Shown here in pieces: positions 1 to 8,744 of a stretch of DNA of 41,559 bases. The DNA is taken from positions 18,179,255 through 18,220,813 of the forward strand of contig NC_049986.1 of the NCBI RefSeq assembly GCF_000003815.2, written 5' to 3'. The position numbers and the translations under genes were made by a program. This DNA is from Branchiostoma floridae. Taxonomy: Eukaryota > Chordata > Leptocardii > Amphioxiformes > Branchiostomatidae. Positions within the stretch are counted from its first letter, which is position 1. Each line of letters begins with the position of its first letter. The notes beneath the pieces were generated by a model. The model was not told the origin of the DNA. It saw only the letters and a list, made by a program, of their open reading frames with translations, and did no database searches.

Positions 1-31
1 TCGAGTACTGCTTTTTATCGTACCTTATTAC

Positions 32-170
32 TACTCTCCAAGCAGAGGTTGGTGGGAGAAATCGTGACCTTTTCTTTTCGTCTTTTTTTTCGACCGGCCT
101 TCCCACCTTGGTAAAAAAAAAAGACGAAAGGAAAAGGTCACGATTTTTTCCACCAACCTCTGCTCGGTGA
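32..170. mobile_element. Foldback MITE, TIR TACTCTCCAAGCAGAGGTT (interior type 1)
   Basis: The left end tactctccaagcagaggttgg and the inverted right end ccaaccTCTGCTCGG pair through most of the element, including an internal cgtgacctttt / aaaaggtcacg pair. It shares TIR and interior with 850-921 and 24861-24988. Confidence 0.82.
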
Positions 171-335
171 TTTTTAACCTCCTTGATCGACGTTAAGTAC
201 GTTACACAAGGCTTCGACTATAAACCGGTTTTGTAACAGTTGCCATTTAATAAATTTATTACGATTGGACGGTTCGGGCTCACCCGTTGAGAGTGCGTGA
301 CCCATTTTGCTACTTTTACTTCAGTTTTGTTTCGT

Positions 336-362
336 GTTTGTGTGTGTGTGGGGGGGGGGGGG
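336..362. repeat. Simple repeat (GT)n followed by poly-G
   Basis: Run of gtgtgtgtgtg followed by about 12 G. Confidence 0.8.
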
Positions 363-418
363 CATAGGAAACTAACTTGCCCCTGAAAACTTACACCCAA
401 TCGGTGCTAATGATCAAC

Positions 419-540
419 TAGCCTGGAGTCCAGCCTTGTTCGCTTTAGTCTGCTTCTGAAGGTCGCTACGGCCGACGGGTAGTCGGTAGCCACCTTTTTT
501 CGGGTCGAAGCTAAAGTGAACAAGGCTGGACTCCGGGCTA
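419..540. mobile_element. Foldback MITE with 24-bp arms (TAGCC.GGAGTCCAGCCTTG)
   Basis: The left arm tagcctggagtccagccttg and the right arm caaggctggactccgggcta pair over about 28 bp, enclosing a 60-bp GC-richer loop with its own short hairpin (cgacgggtagtcg). The flanks tgatcaa and tgctcaa may be a degenerate target duplication. Confidence 0.8.
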
Positions 541-601
541 GTGCTCAACGCCTTCCCGCTACAGTTACATGATTCACAGATTTGATAACGGGACTTGACA
601 T

Positions 602-710
602 CGTCCCAGGTGGTATATTAGAACTCCGCCCAGGTCCTTACTATCGTCCCAGGGGGTATATGAGAACTCCGCCCAGGTCCTTACTCGCGTCCCAGGTGGC
701 ATATGAGAAC
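602..710. repeat. 43-bp tandem repeat, about 2.5 copies
   Basis: Units start cgtcccagg at 602, 645 and 688. They contain tatatgagaactccgccc and caggtccttact. A diverged copy of the same unit lies at 19136-19200, so this is part of a dispersed element. Confidence 0.85.
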
Positions 711-849
711 CATCCTTCCAATTCCTCGTCTACAGGCTTCCCACATAGCCTCTACCAGGCTTCGTGGATCGGGGATGCCATCATCCTTCCATCCACATAC
801 TCGTGCTTCGACTGTACTCTTTCTTGGTGTCCGCCAACGTTGGTGCATG

Positions 850-921
850 GGAAGGTCTGTCGATAAAAAACTGATGAAAGGATAAGGTCACGATTTTTTC
901 CACCAACCTCTGCTTGGAGAG
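850..921. mobile_element. MITE remnant (right end of the CTCCAAGCAGAGG family)
   Basis: It carries aaggtcacgattttttccaccaacctctgcttggagag, matching the right ends at 120-170 and 24950-24988. The matching left TIR is missing, so it is truncated. Confidence 0.7.
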
Positions 922-1846
922 GAGTACTTACCACTTACGGATCCCAAAAGATTACCTACGTTTTGGTAAGACAGCACAAATTTGCACGTACGGCGGGTTG
1001 TGCCCTTAGCTTAAGTTAGATCCTGACTTGCACAGTGAGCATCGACGTTTTCCATGTCAGTGGCTGACCTTTCATAGACATTTTGCCTAAGTCAAGTGGA
1101 GAAACAGGTTCACCGGTTATATATAGACAGCATTTACAGAGCACGTGTGTCAGTTTAACCTGTCAGACAGCATTTACAAACAGAGTGTGACGAGGACAAG
1201 TCATTGCTGTAAGTGTAAGATTGTCTCACAGGTGGGAATATATTTAATGTACAGATTCTAGGTGAAGGAATAAAGGTTGTCCTCAGTCGCTGTGCTGAAA
1301 GGCGATTTTTAACGTTGGCCATGTTCTCTTGTGCCGGGAAAGGGAGTTTGCCGAGGAAGGGACTTTGCTGTGGAAGGGAGTTTGCCGTGATAGCGAAAAA
1401 AACAGCCCCGTTCCGAAGACTGCAAGGGAGTCTACCCAGGTTCCGAGTTGTCCCAAGGAGGTTCTTGGTTGTCCTGACTGATACCATTGATCATCATTAC
1501 ACCCGTATTGAATTTTATCGCCACCATGATAGTGATATGTGATATCAACGGTGGGACGAGTCGGTTTCCTTAGTGATTCCTATGCTGTGCCCTCATTGGT
1601 GTAGCGTTATCGTTTCTCCAGACGTCCATCAGTGAGTCAGCCAGCCGTGACCTAATTCGGAGCGGTCCGGCTCAGGTTTAGGGGCAGCTGGGGCTGAGTG
1701 AGTGACCTTCTTTTCTGACCGCCATTTTGTCGGATGTAATTCGTCATCGTCGGCGTAACCAAAGTTCCGTCTGTCATCTCGCTGTGCTTCGGAGGACAAC
1801 TCTGCACCACTAAAGTAAGGTAGATTTATCTATAGCATTCTACAAG
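922..1846. other. Gene-free stretch
   Basis: I see only short low-order duplications (acagcatttaca at 1129 and 1168; gggagtttgcc at 1349 and 1377) and no open frame with recognisable protein sequence. Confidence 0.6.
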
Positions 1847-1937
1847 AATTAACTGCACTCTCGCTCAGGAAGGCAATAACACCTGTGTGGGCTTGGAATC
1901 AATGTAACTTTTAATGTTCAGGAGAATGACCAACCAC
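1847..1937 (-). repeat. B2 split direct repeat (3' terminus of the Ngaro-like element)
   Basis: Second copy of the 91-bp B repeat. Its outer edge defines one end of the element, next to flanking cattctacaag. Confidence 0.9.
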
Positions 1938-1953
1938 GAGGTGGGTGGGGGGG

Positions 1954-2095
1954 TGCATAAAAGTTAACTCTGCGATCTACGTCCTCTCGGACTGCTTTAC
2001 ATGGGAGACAGGATGAATCACGTGAGCCCGAGGGCATAGGTCATGGCTCATGCGCAGTAAATTATTTCATTTACGCTTTCCGCCTAAATCAACAC
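1954..2095 (-). repeat. A2 split direct repeat of the Ngaro-like element
   Basis: Identical by eye to A1 at 5567-5708. It directly abuts B1 (2096-2186) with no spacer and is separated from B2 by 16 G/T-rich bases. Confidence 0.92.
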
Positions 2096-2186
2096 AATTA
2101 ACTGCACTCTCGCTCAGGAAGGCAATAACACCTGTGTGGGCTTGGAATCAATGTAACTTTTAATGTTCAGGAGAATGACCAACCAC
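2096..2186 (-). repeat. B1 split direct repeat of the Ngaro-like element
   Basis: 91 bp, identical by eye to B2 at 1847-1937, from aattaactgcactc to atgaccaaccac. It lies between the recombinase gene and A2. Confidence 0.92.
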
Positions 2187-2832
2187 CAGGACCAAGCCCG
2201 CAGGGAATTGCCGGGGAGGGGAGAGTGCAGTGGACGTGCTGAGTGGGTGCAGAACTGAGTAGCTAAGGAACAAGGCAGTGACGTGAAACAAAACCACTGG
2301 CCACGCACACTAACCAAGATCGTAGCACTGTCTACAGCGCTTCTAATGCATGTAAACGATTCTTTCTAAACTGAACATTAATAACCCGGCTAGGCTTGAC
2401 ATCGTGTAAGCAATTCAGGCCGAACATGAACAATTATAACTCAGGCTGAACCTGACATCGGGAAGCCGATATGACCCTAACTGGGACGTAATCTACGTAT
2501 ATCATTAACAAGTTGACGTGCCCAACTGTAGCTACATAGGCAAGACGTGGCATGTGCACTGAGGTTCGACTGCAGCTGAACAAAACACAATGCTGCTGCG
2601 GGCTGAAAGGGTGAACTAGAATCGCCTAAACCTATACTTTAACCAGTAACGTCCATATAATGGCACAACGGCTGCCTAGGCTTGCGTACAATTGCGGATA
2701 CTCTCACTCACAATAAGGTACATGAGCCGTGCTGGGCTGAACATGACTATACAATGGTACCGCACAGACTAATTCTGTGAGTATAGCTATCGAGAGTCTG
2801 CGGTAGAGTGGAGTGTGTAGAGAACTAAGTGT
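2187..2832. other. 3' non-coding part of the Ngaro-like element
   Basis: It lies between the recombinase stop and B1. There is no recognisable open frame, only several short similar phrases (ggctgaacctgacatcg, ggcttgacatcg). Confidence 0.55.
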
Positions 2833-4451
2833 CTATATAGCTAGGATACCACTCTTTATTTTGCCGGCGAGCAGCTGCGCGAACTCATATCTCTGGTCGA
2901 AGGTGCAGTCGAGGTAAGCCTGGAAAGCGTCCGAAGACCAGTCACCCAGCAGCTTCAGCACTTGCGGGTCCGCCCCGCAATGCCAGGCGTAGGTCGCACC
3001 GCCACGCCGGAAGCTGTGGCCGGAATAGCTGCTTGGAGGTAAGCCTACCGCGTAGAGGAGCGTCTTCAGATGTTTGACTAGGGTGTCATGTGTCCGCCGG
3101 TGCTGGGTACAAGAAAGGCAGGTGCATCGAGGGGGGCCCGGATCATGTTACACATGTGAAGGTACGCGTGTTTCGGGCACAGAGGATGTCCCGTCAGCTC
3201 TGGTAGAGGAAGTAGCAGCACCTTTTGCCGGAATTGTATGGTCTTAGACCACGTGACACGAAGCACTACACAGTCCCCGGAGACTTGGATGGCCCGGCGT
3301 GTCAGATGTTTGGCTGGGTCGAAGGAGGACTGCGATTTTGGAACCAGATTGGACTTACGGAGTAAGGAGAAAAACGCTACACAGAAGGCGGCCCACAGCG
3401 TCGCGTGCAGAGGTCTCGTCAAGTCCAACTCTTCCCGGATGCGTAGCAAGATGGCTGGAGTGATTGGGAGCTTTTGTTGCGGCACATGAGAGGAGGACCT
3501 GCGGATGGAATTAATGACTAGTTTTAGCTCGAAGCCGCCTGCTGGTGGGGGCTCAAAGCCGTGGAAGCGCTGCAGCGTTCGCGCTCCATGAACATAAAGC
3601 TGGACACTGTTCGGGCTCTTCAGCGAGCGGGATAGGAACTGCGCGAACCTGGTGAGTGTCTTAGAGTCTGTAGGAATTGCAGGAAGTCCGAAAAACTCGC
3701 AGAATAACAGGAACGCTCTCCACTGGGTTCGGAAATCGCTGTAGGTGCCTGCTGCGAAGGCTGACTTCTTGGCCTGGTCAACCTCGGAGTCCAGCAGCTG
3801 CAAGGGCGACTGTAGACCGGAGTTCAACACCGTTACAGCGGCTTCATTGTCACACATGACTACGATGTCAGTCTTGAAACTGCTGACATTGCTGCTTCTG
3901 TGGAAATCTTGTAACCCGATCTCCGAGATATACGACCCACGATCGCCGAATGTCGAAGGCCATGAACCACTGTCCGGAAAGTGCGGCGCCTGAGTGCTGC
4001 CAGTAGAAGTGGGCAGGTCAAAGTAAACTTCACTGAAGCCTCCCCCATAATTATCATCACGAGAGTTGAAGGCACATGTACTTGTACCTTCCGGAAGGTG
4101 GAAGGCTGCACCGTCTTCTATTGAAGCAAATAAGTCTACATAATCACTCCGGTTTTTCTGCGAAGCCGGCAAACTACCATCGATACCAAGTTCAGACATA
4201 CTGTCCCTATTGTGCAAAACAGCACCTGCTTTTGTCGCAGCAGTTGAGTCCATCTCCTCACCCCTGTCATCGTCACGAGAAGCAAAGTCACATGAACTCG
4301 TACCATCCTGAATGTGCAACATTGCACTGCCTTCCGTCGGAGGAAGGTCGTCAACATGAATACCGCGGGTTTTATGCGAAACCCGAAAACTAACAGGAAC
4401 AGAAACCTCTCGGGAGGCAAAGATATCGGCACCAACAAAGACACTACTCAC
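2833..4451 (-). pseudogene. Tyrosine recombinase of the Ngaro-like element, with one frameshift
   Basis: The open part is 4451-3078 (457 residues); the C-terminus continues in another frame to a TAG at 2833-2835. Residues about 22-133 are a two-copy low-complexity repeat. Residues 195-212 (VMCDNEAAVTVLNSG) resemble the end of a DIRS-type RNase H. The recombinase follows: an N-terminal SAM-like domain (about 225-300), then the first catalytic Arg in FFSLLRKSN (R365) and a Lys in WSKT (K403). In the shifted frame the H-x-x-R box (HSFRRGG, His codon 3016-3018) and GDW...Y (Tyr codon 2914-2916) complete the R-K-H-R-Y set. A one-base indel somewhere in about 3081-3115 separates the two halves, so this copy is probably catalytically dead unless the base is a sequencing error. 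Confidence 0.85.
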
Positions 4452-4517
4452 AGTTTGTTGCGCGTCTACTGAATCGGTGACGCTACCGATTCCCGCGCTT
4501 GCTTGTCCGGGAGTTTG

Positions 4518-5561
4518 TCAGGCCGTGCTCCCGGCGGCTTGGGCGCCGGTAGACCGCTTTGCATCTGTCTTCTTCCTTTCACAATCGGTCTCAGAATGCT
4601 TGTATTTTCTGTTCAGTCTTTTCCAGCAGAAGGAACAGGCATGCTCAAACCCGCAGGACGAGACGCTGCAGTCATTCTCGTTGAAGGCCCAGCAAAACTT
4701 AGGCGCCTTTGGTTTTTCGGCGGGTGCCTGACTGGTCGCTTCACTAGAAGGCTTGAGACGTGTTGGGTCCGCATCAAAGTACATCTCTTTTAAGTCGGTC
4801 CAGTCCGCCGACCAGGAGCCCGGTTTTCGTAACGCCTCCCGCAACGCTGCTGCGTGAAAGCTCCTCACGACTTGCCACTTGTATCTAGCCAACTTCGTAC
4901 AGGCGCATTGGAGGATAGACAGCCTTCCCGCCAATTCCCACTGTGGCATGGAGGCGACGGCTGTTTGCAACAAGCCCATGCTTCCAACTAAAAACTCCTC
5001 CATCGTGAGCTCGTCATACTTTTTCGGTTCTGCTGACTCGAAACTGTACACGAAAGCCTCAGGGGAGAGGGTCTTGCCTTCTGTCTTCTTCCGAGAGCCG
5101 ATAAGATCTGGATACTTTGCGGTCACCTGCGCCTGCAGAGGACTGTTGTCACGTAACTGCTGTAACGTGATATCGCCGGGGCCCAACAAACTCGTGTGCG
5201 CGGGGTCTGTCTTGTGCAGCTCCGTCGGCTTTGGAAGAGTAGGATCGGTCTCTTTGGCGGGTTCTGTGCTGCAGCGTGCCTTCTGGAGCTCTTCCTCCAA
5301 CTCGGCGACTTCCTTCTCCAAACGGGCTTGCGTAAGCTGCTCTTGTAACTCGGCTTTTCGCCTCTCCAGATCTGCGGTGGCTTTGACCTTGCCGCCCGCC
5401 GGCGGCGTGGTCTCTACAGACTCCGTGTCAGAGTGGACAGGCTGGCTGATCCCCTTACACTGCTTGTTACCTCTGCCGTTGGGGTGAAGGGAGTTGTCTT
5501 GCCCGCACCCGGGACATTTTTTGGCCCGTTTTGGCATGTCGAATCGCGTAAACTTGCACAA
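4518..5561 (-). CDS. Gag-like protein of the Ngaro-like element
   Basis: 347 residues, intact. N-terminal CPGCG (C16, C19) with later His and Cys looks like a small zinc-binding site. Residues about 62-97 are a charged, heptad-rich coiled coil. A helical central region (about 130-260) follows. The C-terminus has C290-x7-C298-x4-C303-x3-H307, a CCCH pattern, then C309-x2-C312-x9-H322-x4-C327, close to a CCHC knuckle. Such cysteine clusters are typical of nucleic-acid-binding Gag proteins of DIRS/Ngaro elements. The ORF starts right at the inner edge of repeat A1 and ends 66 bp before the next ORF on the same strand, suggesting one polycistronic transcript. The name rests on position and motifs; the central part is not recognisable to me. 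Confidence 0.72.
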   Translation of the reverse strand: MCKFTRFDMPKRAKKCPGCGQDNSLHPNGRGNKQCKGISQPVHSDTESVETTPPAGGKVKATADLERRKAELQEQLTQARLEKEVAELEEELQKARCSTEPAKETDPTLPKPTELHKTDPAHTSLLGPGDITLQQLRDNSPLQAQVTAKYPDLIGSRKKTEGKTLSPEAFVYSFESAEPKKYDELTMEEFLVGSMGLLQTAVASMPQWELAGRLSILQCACTKLARYKWQVVRSFHAAALREALRKPGSWSADWTDLKEMYFDADPTRLKPSSEATSQAPAEKPKAPKFCWAFNENDCSVSSCGFEHACSFCWKRLNRKYKHSETDCERKKTDAKRSTGAQAAGSTA

Positions 5562-5566
5562 AAAGT

Positions 5567-5708
5567 TGCATAAAAGTTAACTCTGCGATCTACGTCCTCT
5601 CGGACTGCTTTACATGGGAGACAGGATGAATCACGTGAGCCCGAGGGCATAGGTCATGGCTCATGCGCAGTAAATTATTTCATTTACGCTTTCCGCCTAA
5701 ATCAACAC
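5567..5708 (-). repeat. A1 split direct repeat of the Ngaro-like element
   Basis: 142 bp, identical by eye to 1954-2095. It begins (in + orientation) tgcataaaagttaac and ends aatcaacac. Its inner edge is only about 6 bp from the gag-like start codon, so it should contain the promoter and 5' leader. Confidence 0.92.
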
Positions 5709-6323
5709 TATCGCTGGGCAAGACTATTATCTCCTCCAGGCTCCACGTGACGCTGGAAAAATACGAATAGACAGATGATCGCTTGATTCGGCCAATGTTT
5801 TGACATGCCAGAGAAGTTACATTGTAGCTTGCAAAAAGACAGTGGTCAACGTTTTGGAGGGTAACCCCTCTTGCGTATCATTTATCTATCACGTCAATTT
5901 CTACTGTTTTTAGCAACATGTCATTGTGCAGACTGGTAGAGGACAGTCACAGAGTAAGCCCAGTCAAGTTGAGTCAGTAGTACAGTATCTCGCAATACAC
6001 ATTCGGGTCTCATAACATTCGGCCGACCAGGGTCTCCACGTGGTCTCTAAAGAAAACCTCCTTGATAGTGTATTTATTTCGTGTGTACATTGTGAATAAC
6101 GGCAATTCATAACAGATTACCCTATTGCATTTTCATTCCTGTTCATTCATTCATTGTTCGACCGCAAAAGCCTTGAACAACGTATACACGAAGACCATGA
6201 ACTTGAATGATGATGAAGGGTGCAGACAAAAATACAGTACCTTTCAGCAAGGCCTTGGTCTCAGGATATGACATGACCTGATCGCCAATGGCCTTTTGGA
6301 GTTCCACAGTCTTCAAGCTGATG
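5709..6323. other. Gene-free stretch
   Basis: AT-rich sequence with a short ttcattcattcatt run near 6140 and nothing else I can name. Confidence 0.55.
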
Positions 6324-6349
6324 TGAGGAAGGGGGTTTACGGAAAAGGC

Positions 6350-6392
6350 TGGGCTGTCTACCTGGGCTGTCTACCTGGGCTGTCTACCTTGG
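6350..6392. repeat. 13-bp minisatellite in left foldback arm
   Basis: Three tandem ggctgtctacctg units. The inverted counterpart (caggtagacagcc, 3 copies) is at about 7474-7516. Confidence 0.85.
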
Positions 6393-6479
6393 CTGGCTAT
6401 CACGTCAGGCTACTTGGACCTACGAAAGCCCATTGGGACAAAAGCTGTTTTAGCAGTATGGGTTGTTTGTGCTCAATGA

Positions 6480-6570
6480 AGAAGCTGTGTGTGAAGGAAC
6501 TGTATGTGAAGGAGCTGTGTTTGAAGGAGCGGTGTGTGAAGGGACTCTGTGTGAAGCAATTGTGTGTGTT
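6480..6570. repeat. 15-bp minisatellite in left foldback arm
   Basis: About six degenerate gtgtgtgaaggagct units. The inverted counterpart (agctccttcacacac) is at about 7283-7385 with different unit-level changes. Confidence 0.85.
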
Positions 6571-6857
6571 ACATAACCCAGAGGTTCTGGGTTCAAATCA
6601 GTTGATATGCCACTGTTAAGTATAGGCCGAGCGGCTAACTAGCTATTCACGGAGAGGACACAGTGAGCTCTCAACACGTTGGCTCACGCTCCAGAACTGA
6701 CCACGGTGGGTCGGTCTCGTTTATTCGCGTAAGAGGATCTATAGTACAGACCAGATGGACCAGTGCGCCCCATGGTGACACCACCGATCTTGCGCCCTTT
6801 GGAAGGGCTACTATCACGACTTATCGGGCTGATTGGATTAGTCTTAAGACTGCTGGC

Positions 6858-6938
6858 TAGTTGATCAAAGGCATCCGGGAGCCGTTCTTTAGTGGCTGTC
6901 AGGGTCCAGGCTTCTGCGCCATACATTAGGATCGACAA
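6858..6938 (-). pseudogene. LINE reverse-transcriptase C-terminal fragment
   Basis: On the minus strand the sequence reads SILMYGAEAWTLTATKERL...AFDQ. This matches the LLYGSETWTLT-x-x-x-E-x-x-x-x-AFD region found after the RT domain of RTE/CR1-like non-LTR retrotransposons. Similarity stops after about 27 residues. It sits inside the loop of the foldback element. Confidence 0.6.
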
Positions 6939-7541
6939 TTGAATTGTGAAGAGCTTAAATAAGCGTTGCTAAATTGCAAGGTTCTGGAACAGCTGCCATT
7001 CGGTGCTAACTCGGGTGACCTCAGTACGACAGCAATTACCCCAGGTGTGGCCATATGACTTTAAGTTTTGAACCACTTACACAATTGGAAGGAAGGACCC
7101 CTAGTCTTTTCCGTAAGTGTGGTGGGTTCTTTACCCTATCTGAGGGAGGGCCCTTACCGAAGCTAGGTTTCTCTACCCTAGTAAAGGGAGGAAAGTCGTG
7201 TTAAGAGCCCTTCCCAAGCGCACAAGATCGGTGGCATATCAATTTATTCCAACCCAGAACCCCTGGGTTTTGTAACATACACGGCTCCTTCAAACACAGC
7301 TCCTTCACGAACAGCTCCTCCACACACTGCCACTTCACACAGCTTATTCACATAATAACACACAGTTCCTTCACACACAGCTTCTTCATTGAGCACAAAC
7401 AACCCATACTGCTAAAACAGCTTTTGTCCCAATGGGCTTTCGTAGGTCCAAGTAGCCTGACGTGATACCCAGCCCAGGTAGACAGCCCAGGTAGACAGCC
7501 CAGGTAGACAGCCCAGCCTTTTCCGTAAACCCTGAGGAAGG

Positions 7542-8340
7542 CTGAATTTTCTTCCTTTTTTTACCCCGTTTATTTTCTCTCCTAATTTCCGTTCAAACTA
7601 CCTCCACTAGACACAGGAAAGGGCACATAAAAAGATATTTTTAACCTCCTCGGGAAAATGCAGCATTATAAAGCCTGCCACAGTCCGCTGTGTCGGTCCA
7701 TGTAGTTTCCTTAAATGAACTTGGCAAGAAAACAAAATATTCAGACTGTGCTGGGCATCGCTGGCATTCGAGTTAAGTCTACCAAGGAGGGTAAATATAT
7801 AGTGAGCTTGGTTCACAATGGTCACTATGTGCTCCACCCCTAACACTATTCTTTCCTAAGATCAATCATCATCATGACTGTAGCTCCGTTTGTTTTACCA
7901 TACGGAGCTGCATCTTGGTGCTACCTTATGTACAGTTACGGATTGAAATATGTACCTATTTCTCGTATTTGGAAGGTTTTCTTGGTTTCCTTTCTCCTAA
8001 CAGATAAAGCGAGGCAAGTAAAAGTGAGCTTTTTCTGAAGTTATGCAAGCAAAGTCGAGTGGTTACGCAAGGTACTTTCTTTCCGGGCAAAGCAGTGGTT
8101 AGGCTCCCCTCAAAGCAGCGGGCTTAATGATAATAGGTTCCGGTCGGTTCTGTATTTAAACAGGCTCCATCACTAATGTAACAGGCGTGACCACTCTACT
8201 TGCATAACTTTAGAACATCGGGCGACCCCGGGGTCACTGTGCTGAAAGCAGCTGACCCATTCCTCTAATTGAACAAGGATCTATTTGGCTACAGTCTTCT
8301 TTGATAGAGGGTCTGCATGCTCTTTTCCGCAAGGCGTAGG
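7542..8340. other. Gene-free stretch
   Basis: There is an 80-codon minus-strand open frame at 7607-7846, but I recognise no domain in it and its composition is not exon-like. Nothing else is supportable. Confidence 0.5.
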
Positions 8341-8510
8341 CAGCTTATTTTATTTCCCGTAATTCGTAGGGAAAACCATCTTATCTACGTAATTCGTAGC
8401 GAGGCGACCAAATTTAGCGTAATTGCCTTCCTTCATTTAGCGTAATACGTAGGAGGCTCTTCTGAATTCAGCGTAAATCGTTGTCGGAACCCCCCATGCA
8501 GACCCCCTTG
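8341..8510. repeat. Degenerate GCGTAA-TTCGTAGG tandem repeat
   Basis: Successive units of the form (c/g)cgtaattcgtag(g/c)... and agcgtaaatcgttgtcgg. It ends with ccccccatgcagaccccctt, homologous to the end of the 31-bp array at 17649-17775 (ccctccattcagaccctctt). A short related stretch is at 41406-41470. Confidence 0.65.
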
Positions 8511-8583
8511 ATAGGCGTTTTTGGTGGTCTCTCAATTTTGTCAGGTTTTCATTTTGTCCATCTAAGGACATGACCTGGCCTAA

Positions 8584-8611
8584 AGCAGATCCAGCGTGGC
8601 ATAAGACAGTA
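8584..8611. mobile_element. Transposon terminus (GCAGATCCAGCGTGG...), cut by assembly gap
   Basis: gcagatccagcgtggcataagacagta is the reverse complement of the right-end sequence at 17789-17816, with one to two differences. The element continues into the N run. Confidence 0.65.
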
Positions 8612-8711
8612 NNNNNNNNNNNNNNNNNNNNNNNNNNNNNNNNNNNNNNNNNNNNNNNNNNNNNNNNNNNNNNNNNNNNNNNNNNNNNNNNNNNNNNNNN
8701 NNNNNNNNNNN
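8612..8711. other. Assembly gap (100 N)
   Basis: Exactly 100 N, the conventional size for a gap of unknown length. It starts directly after a transposon terminus and shortly before a satellite-like repeat, both likely causes of the break. Confidence 0.95.
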
Positions 8712-8744
8712 GCGTGCGGTAGCGAGAGTAGGACTTTTATGAAT

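Larger units (their letters stand above)
1847..5708 (-). mobile_element. Ngaro/DIRS-type tyrosine-recombinase retrotransposon lacking reverse transcriptase
   Basis: Read on the minus strand, the order is A1 (5708-5567), gag-like ORF, tyrosine-recombinase ORF, B1 (2186-2096), A2 (2095-1954), B2 (1937-1847). This is the split-direct-repeat layout of Ngaro-type DIRS elements. The A copies (142 bp) and the B copies (91 bp) look identical base for base. No TSD is evident, as expected for recombinase-mediated insertion. The only trace of the pol region is a short RNase H-like motif fused to the recombinase ORF, so this is an internally deleted, non-autonomous element. Identical repeats suggest that it moved recently, presumably using enzymes from a full-length relative. 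Confidence 0.88.
6333..7532. mobile_element. Foldback element of 1200 bp, 9-bp TSD, minisatellite-bearing long TIRs (Mutator/Rehavkus-Foldback-like)
   Basis: The inverted arms are 6333-6614 and 7231-7532; both start gggtttacggaaaagg and end at gatatgcca. The same 9-mer TGAGGAAGG flanks both ends (6324-6332 and 7533-7541), a target-site duplication. Each arm carries a 13-bp tandem repeat (ggctgtctacctg, 3 copies) and a 15-bp tandem repeat (gtgtgtgaaggagct, about 6 copies). Nine-base duplications with long, internally repetitive TIRs are the signature of Mutator-like Rehavkus/Foldback elements; that assignment is inference. No transposase is visible inside, only a LINE RT scrap. Confidence 0.85.

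Noticed and set aside
1315-1542. 75-codon + strand frame with Gly/Arg-rich start
   Set aside because: Generated by short gggagtttgcc duplications; no domain or splice support.
4879-5487. 202-codon + strand open frame
   Set aside because: It is antisense to the gag-like gene; its composition mirrors the coding strand and it has no recognisable domain.
1847-5708. Crypton-type DNA element
   Set aside because: A tyrosine recombinase without RT might suggest a Crypton, but the split direct repeats, gag-like ORF and RNase H remnant fit a DIRS/Ngaro retroelement.
7607-7846. 80-codon minus-strand frame
   Set aside because: I could not match it to any family and its surroundings show no promoter or splice signals.
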